DNA from: Solanum dulcamara
Taxonomy: Eukaryota > Streptophyta > Magnoliopsida > Solanales > Solanaceae
Assembly: GCF_947179165.1 (NCBI RefSeq)
Contig: NC_077245.1
Coordinates: 21,985,740 to 22,049,739, forward strand
Length of the DNA stretch: 64,000 bases
Reading direction: 5' to 3'
The notes below the pieces were generated by a model, which had not been told where the DNA came from, searched no databases, and worked only from the letters and a program-made list of their open reading frames with translations. Below are positions 60,351-64,000 of the stretch, one piece after another (position 1 is the stretch's first letter; each line of letters opens with the position of its first letter). A program made the position numbers and the translations under genes.

Positions 60351-60399
60351 TCCAAAATCGTATTAATACTTTTTTGATCTAAACGTATTGTATTTTGTT

Positions 60400-61324
60400 T
60401 CTTTTGTTTTAACACAATCACTGGACCACACTAATCAAAAGTCAGATCAGTATGTGAGAAAAGGAGTGTGTTACCTTTGTTGATTTTCAGGCTTACTCAG
60501 AAAAATTTCATGGGGAATTAATGAGTCACGTAAAAAAAAAAAAAAGCTTTGTGTTTAGCCTTAAATTTGTGATTAGAATAACAATTGAATTTATTTTAGT
60601 GCTTCAAGGGCACGTGGATTATAGTGATGAAATAATACGTTCTTGCTGCTAAATTACTTGTTAATGAGTAGCCAAAGCGATAATTAATAACAACAGACAC
60701 TAAAGAAATGAATAAAATGTATTAAACTAACTCCAGCGCAATCGTTTCAACTATATATGCGTTCAAATTTTGTTTAAATTAAATTATTAATATAAGTTTT
60801 CTTAAATGAAAAAGTATATTTTTTCATTCTTTAGTTGGTGTCTTTTAATGAAAGAGTGTATCTTTTAATTCTTTAGTTGGTGTTTTTTAAATGAAAGAGT
60901 CTTTTACAGAAAACATTTTCTTTACAACATTCTCCAAAGAAATATTTTCTTCTACAAAAGATCAAGTCTTCAAGTTCTTGCTTTTCAATAGGATTTCTTC
61001 ACTATTTGCTTAATGCAGAAATTCATAGGGTTGACATATCCACTAAAACTATTTGCATACAATCCCATAGCAATCTCTTGGAGGAGAGGGAGCAAATATC
61101 ATTTTTAGGAAAGTGTTTTGCACGTGTTTGAAGTCTACAATTTTGCATTCTTTGTTCATATTATCAAACCTTCATCTTCGTGTTCTTCTTCATATAAATT
61201 TGTGTCCTTGATATATATTTTCCAATAATCTAAAAACAATATTTGCCTTTTGGTTTAAGTGCATTCAACACCTTTCTAAAGCTGAACAATTATTTCATTT
61301 GATTTGATAGTTATATTTTTTGTC
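60400..61324 (+). repeat. copia-like 5' LTR and leader
   Basis: AT-rich, with a TATA-like CTATATATG near 60754 and repeats of TTCTTTAGTTGGTGTCTTTT and AATGAAAGAGT (about 60830-60905), a layout seen in copia LTRs of Solanaceae. It leads on the + strand into a start codon at 61325. I could not fix the LTR ends or a primer site. Confidence 0.45.
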
Positions 61325-61350
61325 ATGGATTTTGACACTATCAAAATCAT
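61325..61350 (+). pseudogene. first codons of a copia-type gag, cut off
   Basis: The ATG at 61325 opens MDFDTIKIM and then stops making sense at 61350, where minus-strand gypsy RT begins. The copia gag at the left end of the window lacks exactly its first codons. Taken together they look like the two sides of one broken gene. Confidence 0.55.
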
Positions 61351-61916
61351 GCTTCACCCAGCCAAAATTCACATTTGGAGAGCTTAGCATAAAGCCTGTT
61401 CTCTTCCAAAATTTGCAAAACAATCTGGAGATGCTTTTCATGATCTTCACTATTCTTGGAATATATTAAAATGTCATCTATAAAGACCACCATAAATTGA
61501 TCAAGATAAGGCTTAAACACACGATTCATCAGATCCATGAATGCCGCAATAGCATTTGTCAACCTGAATGGCATCACCAAGAATTCATAATGATCATATC
61601 GAGTCCTAAAGGCAGTTTTAGGGATATCTTGTTCACATACCTGATGTTGGTAATACCCAAACCTCAAGTCAGTTTTTGAGAACAACCTAGCACCCTTTAG
61701 CTGGTCAAATAAATCATCAATCCTAGACAGTGGATATCTATTTTTAATTGTCACCTTTTTCAATAGCCGGTAATCAATATAGAGTCTAAGAGTGTCATCT
61801 TTCTTTTGCATGAACAAAATAGGAGCTCTCCAAGGAGAAACACTTGGGCGAATAAAACCTTTCTTAAGAAGTTCTTGTAATTGAATTTTCAACTCCTTTA
61901 ATTCCATTGGAGCCAT
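61347..61916 (-). pseudogene. gypsy-1 reverse transcriptase
   Basis: Well-preserved [79 protein letters not shown] and the catalytic [10 protein letters not shown] near 61455-61490. The open frame runs 190 codons and ends in KCEFWLGEA, two or three residues short of the next conserved block. Upstream it is out of frame with the protease piece (shift near 61930-62050). It is less damaged than other elements in the window. Confidence 0.85.
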
Positions 61917-62746
61917 TCAGTAAGGAGTTATAGAAATAGGTAATGCCGGGGATAACTTCTATAGAAAATTCAACTTCCCTTTCCGGGGGCAATCCAGGAA
62001 GATTTTTAGGGAAGACATTAGAAAATTCACATAAAACTGGTATATCCTTAAGGCTTGGACATTCCAGATTGTGTATCAAATATATGAGCAAGATAAGCTT
62101 CACAACCATGACTAACCATCTTTCTTGCCACAACTGCGGAGATAATATTTGAGGTCAATGATCTTTTGCCTTGAACAATAATGTGTGAAAATGAAGGAGC
62201 TCTAAAAGTCACACACTTCGATCTACAATCCACTACCGCATGGTATCTATGAAGCCAATCCATACCAGTAATGACATCATAGTCTTGAAAAGATATTTTA
62301 ATCAAATCATCAAGGTATACTAGATTTTGAATCACTAAGGGACAACCTTGATAGATTTGATTACAAATAACCCGTTGACCCAAGGGACTTTGGACAAGCA
62401 CATCACAATCAGGTCTCATAGATTTCACATCTTTAGGAAAAACTAATGATGAGCAAACGTAGGAATGTGTAGAACTAGGATCAAATAATGTAACAACATA
62501 TACGCCAAATAAGTGAAATTTATCAACAACCATATCCTCTCCATCTTGGTCATCCCTCTGTCTCATAGCATAAACTCGTGTTGTAGCTCTTGTCCCACTA
62601 GCTTGATTGACTCTACCTATACTCGTTGCTTGTGTGTTTCTAGATCTTGCACCTTTATTACCTTGAAAAAGAATGGTAGTAGGTTTTTGAACTGAGCCTT
62701 TCATACGCGGAGAAGAAGTAGGGTTAGAATTAGGACAATCCTTCAC
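61917..62746 (-). pseudogene. gypsy-1 aspartic protease and linker
   Basis: 62048-62746 is open and holds the retroviral-like protease fold: VTLFDPSSTHSYVCSSLV (active site normally DPGST, glycine changed to serine), then DVITGMDWLHRYHAVVDC and KCVTF. The linker 61864-62133 in another frame reads [20 protein letters not shown], the conserved segment before RT. A frameshift joins them. Confidence 0.78.
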
Positions 62747-63761
62747 TTTATGATCAAGGCTCCCACAATTAAAACAAGTACCATAAGCTCTCCTACAAGT
62801 ACCAGAGTGATTCTTTCAACATTGAGCGCAAATGGATATATGAGTCTTGCCTTGTACATAGCTTGGAGTGCTAGCAGTAGAGAAATTTGATCTACGTTGC
62901 TTGTGCCAGGATGACTTGTGAACATTGCCAGCTTTGGAATTATCAAACCTTCCCCTTTTAGATGGACCTCCCGAATCTGCATCAGCTTTTCTAAACTTAT
63001 TTTAATTTCTACTAGCTTGTTCCTTGTTGATCCTTTCCCAAGTAAGAGCAACTCTAACTAATTTACAAAAGTTCTCATGTTGTAGGACCGCCACAGATTT
63101 TCTGATGGAATTATTCAAATCGTCTTCGAATCGTCTACACTTATCTTTTTTGCTATTAATAATAACACCAACATAAGAAGAAAGCCTGAGAAACTTCGGT
63201 TGATATCCAGCAATAGACATACTCCCTTGCTCTAGATTCAAGAACTCCTTTTTCTTTGCATCATGATTAGCAGGTGAGACATACTTCATGTAAAATTCTT
63301 TTACAAAATCATTCCAAGTAAGAACAAGAGATTTTGCCTTGGCATTTGGTACACTTACCCACCAGTCATAAGAATGTTTTTGTAATAATGAAACAACATA
63401 CTTAAATTTGGCACCGTCTGAACACTCAAGTTGCTCAAACACTCTTTCCATGCACTCCAACCACTGCTCAGCATGCGTATGATAAACCGTGCCTTCAAAC
63501 TCAACTCACCTATTTTTTTATTTTCTCAAAGTTTATTTTATTAGGATCGGGCATTCTTCTAGCCATGTGACAAAAGCAATTAGCCATTTGTTGAAAAAGA
63601 GGATCAACAACAGGAGTACCATGACTCATTTGAGGATGTGGCCCATCTATTGCACCCTGATTATTTCTCACTTCAGACCCACTAGTACGAGGAAGATTAG
63701 AATAAGAGAGATGTTTTCCAACCCCTTCTTGTAAGTGAGGTTGGGCATTAGAGTTATTCAA
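62720..63761 (-). pseudogene. gypsy-1 gag with zinc knuckle
   Basis: 63510-63761 is the N-terminal part (MNNSNAQPHLQEGVGKHLSY). 63002-63460 is the retrotrans_gag core (VFEQLECSDGAKFKYVVSLL, VLTWNDFVKEFYMKYVSP, YQPKFLRLSSYV). At about 62730-62775 comes the zinc knuckle CFNCGSLDHKVKDC, complete with C-C-H-C. Shifts at about 63000, 63490 and 62800 break the frame. Confidence 0.78.
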
Positions 63762-63957
63762 ATCCCCTCAAGCGGCTTTCATAGGTCTATTAGAGAAACA
63801 AGAGTCCATGACTTAATTCCTATATAAGGAAAGATCACATTGCATTAGGGACGTGTACATGATGCATATGCGCAATACACTCAACAAAACATGCAAAAAA
63901 GAAAAAGGAACAAGTATATCAACAAGTCACAACAAAAGTCCTAGAATCACAAACCTA

Positions 63958-63970
63958 GGCTTTGATACCA
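63958..63970 (-). other. gypsy-1 primer binding site
   Basis: Minus strand TGGTATCAAAGCC, the tRNA-Met type primer site, six bases from the LTR end. Confidence 0.75.
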
Positions 63971-63976
63971 AACTTT

Positions 63977-64000
63977 TAGCATCCCCTTGGGAGGATATCA
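63977..64000 (-). repeat. tail of the gypsy-1 5' LTR
   Basis: Minus strand ends GGGGATGCTA; 22 of 24 visible bases match the end of the 3' LTR at 6615-6638. The rest is beyond the window. Confidence 0.7.

Larger units (their letters stand above)
61351..64000 (-). mobile_element. 5' half of a gypsy chromovirus (gypsy-1 counterpart)
   Basis: Minus-strand order from the right edge: the last 24 bases of the 5' LTR, primer site, gag, zinc knuckle, protease, RT. It stops at about 61350, right after the RT thumb. RNase H, integrase and 3' LTR are missing here and are what gypsy-1 at 2081-6638 has. The LTR tail matches that of gypsy-1. Confidence 0.8.

Noticed and set aside
1..64000. tRNA, rRNA or organelle-derived segments
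   Set aside because: Only tRNA-complementary primer sites of retroelements were seen; no complete tRNA cloverleaf or rRNA sequence was recognised by eye.

Overview
This is a repeat-rich stretch of a plant nuclear genome, most likely a Solanaceae (tomato/potato/pepper type); the family assignment is an inference from the style of the LTR retrotransposons and from the GRAS gene. Only one intact host gene is visible: an intronless GRAS-domain transcription factor of the NSP2 type (NODULATION SIGNALING PATHWAY 2) at 40195-41685 on the + strand, with a miR171-type target site in its coding sequence. Almost everything else is transposable-element sequence, mostly nested and mostly broken by stops and frameshifts.

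Layout, left to right. 1-2080: a Ty1/copia element on the minus strand (integrase, protease, gag), cut just inside gag. 2081-6638: the 3' half of a Ty3/gypsy chromovirus on the + strand ('gypsy-1': RNase H, integrase, chromodomain, polypurine tract, 3' LTR), whose LTR runs directly into the integrase of a second gypsy ('gypsy-2', 6639-7829). The gypsy-2 3' LTR (7829-21699) is split by an 11.8 kb minus-strand LTR element without recognisable gag or pol ('LARD-like', 9438-21207), which itself holds a solo LTR (15410-17995, target duplication AGGTC). 21701-22200 looks like the tail of a PIF/Harbinger transposon. 24492-36979 is a Tat-type gypsy on the + strand with paired LTRs, two RNase H regions and a tandem-repeat 3' UTR. 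36985-40194 is the upstream flank of NSP2, with a long inverted repeat split by a hAT-type MITE. 44011-58064 is a complete but dead minus-strand gypsy ('gypsy-3', TSD TTGAC) loaded with two solo LTRs and a Helitron-like insertion. 58070-60350 is the gag region, primer site and 5' LTR of another minus-strand element. About 60400-61350 is a copia-like LTR/leader on the + strand ending in a gag start codon, and 61350-64000 is the 5' half (RT, protease, gag, primer site, last bases of the 5' LTR) of a gypsy on the minus strand.

The most striking structural result is that the two ends of the window are complementary. The copia element at the left lacks exactly the start of gag, and a copia-like leader plus gag ATG stops at 61350. 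The gypsy half at 2081 starts exactly where the gypsy half at 61350 stops, and the LTR tail at the right edge matches the LTR tail at 6615-6638. A single balanced inversion of about 59 kb carrying the NSP2 gene (or an assembly inversion with breakpoints in the two repeats) would explain all of this.

Target-site duplications and nested order give a relative history. Harbinger remnant, then gypsy-2, then gypsy-1 and the LARD-like element, then the solo LTR form one stack; gypsy-3, then two solo LTRs and a Helitron form another. No database search, alignment software or expression data was available, so families are named from motifs and identities are not quantified.
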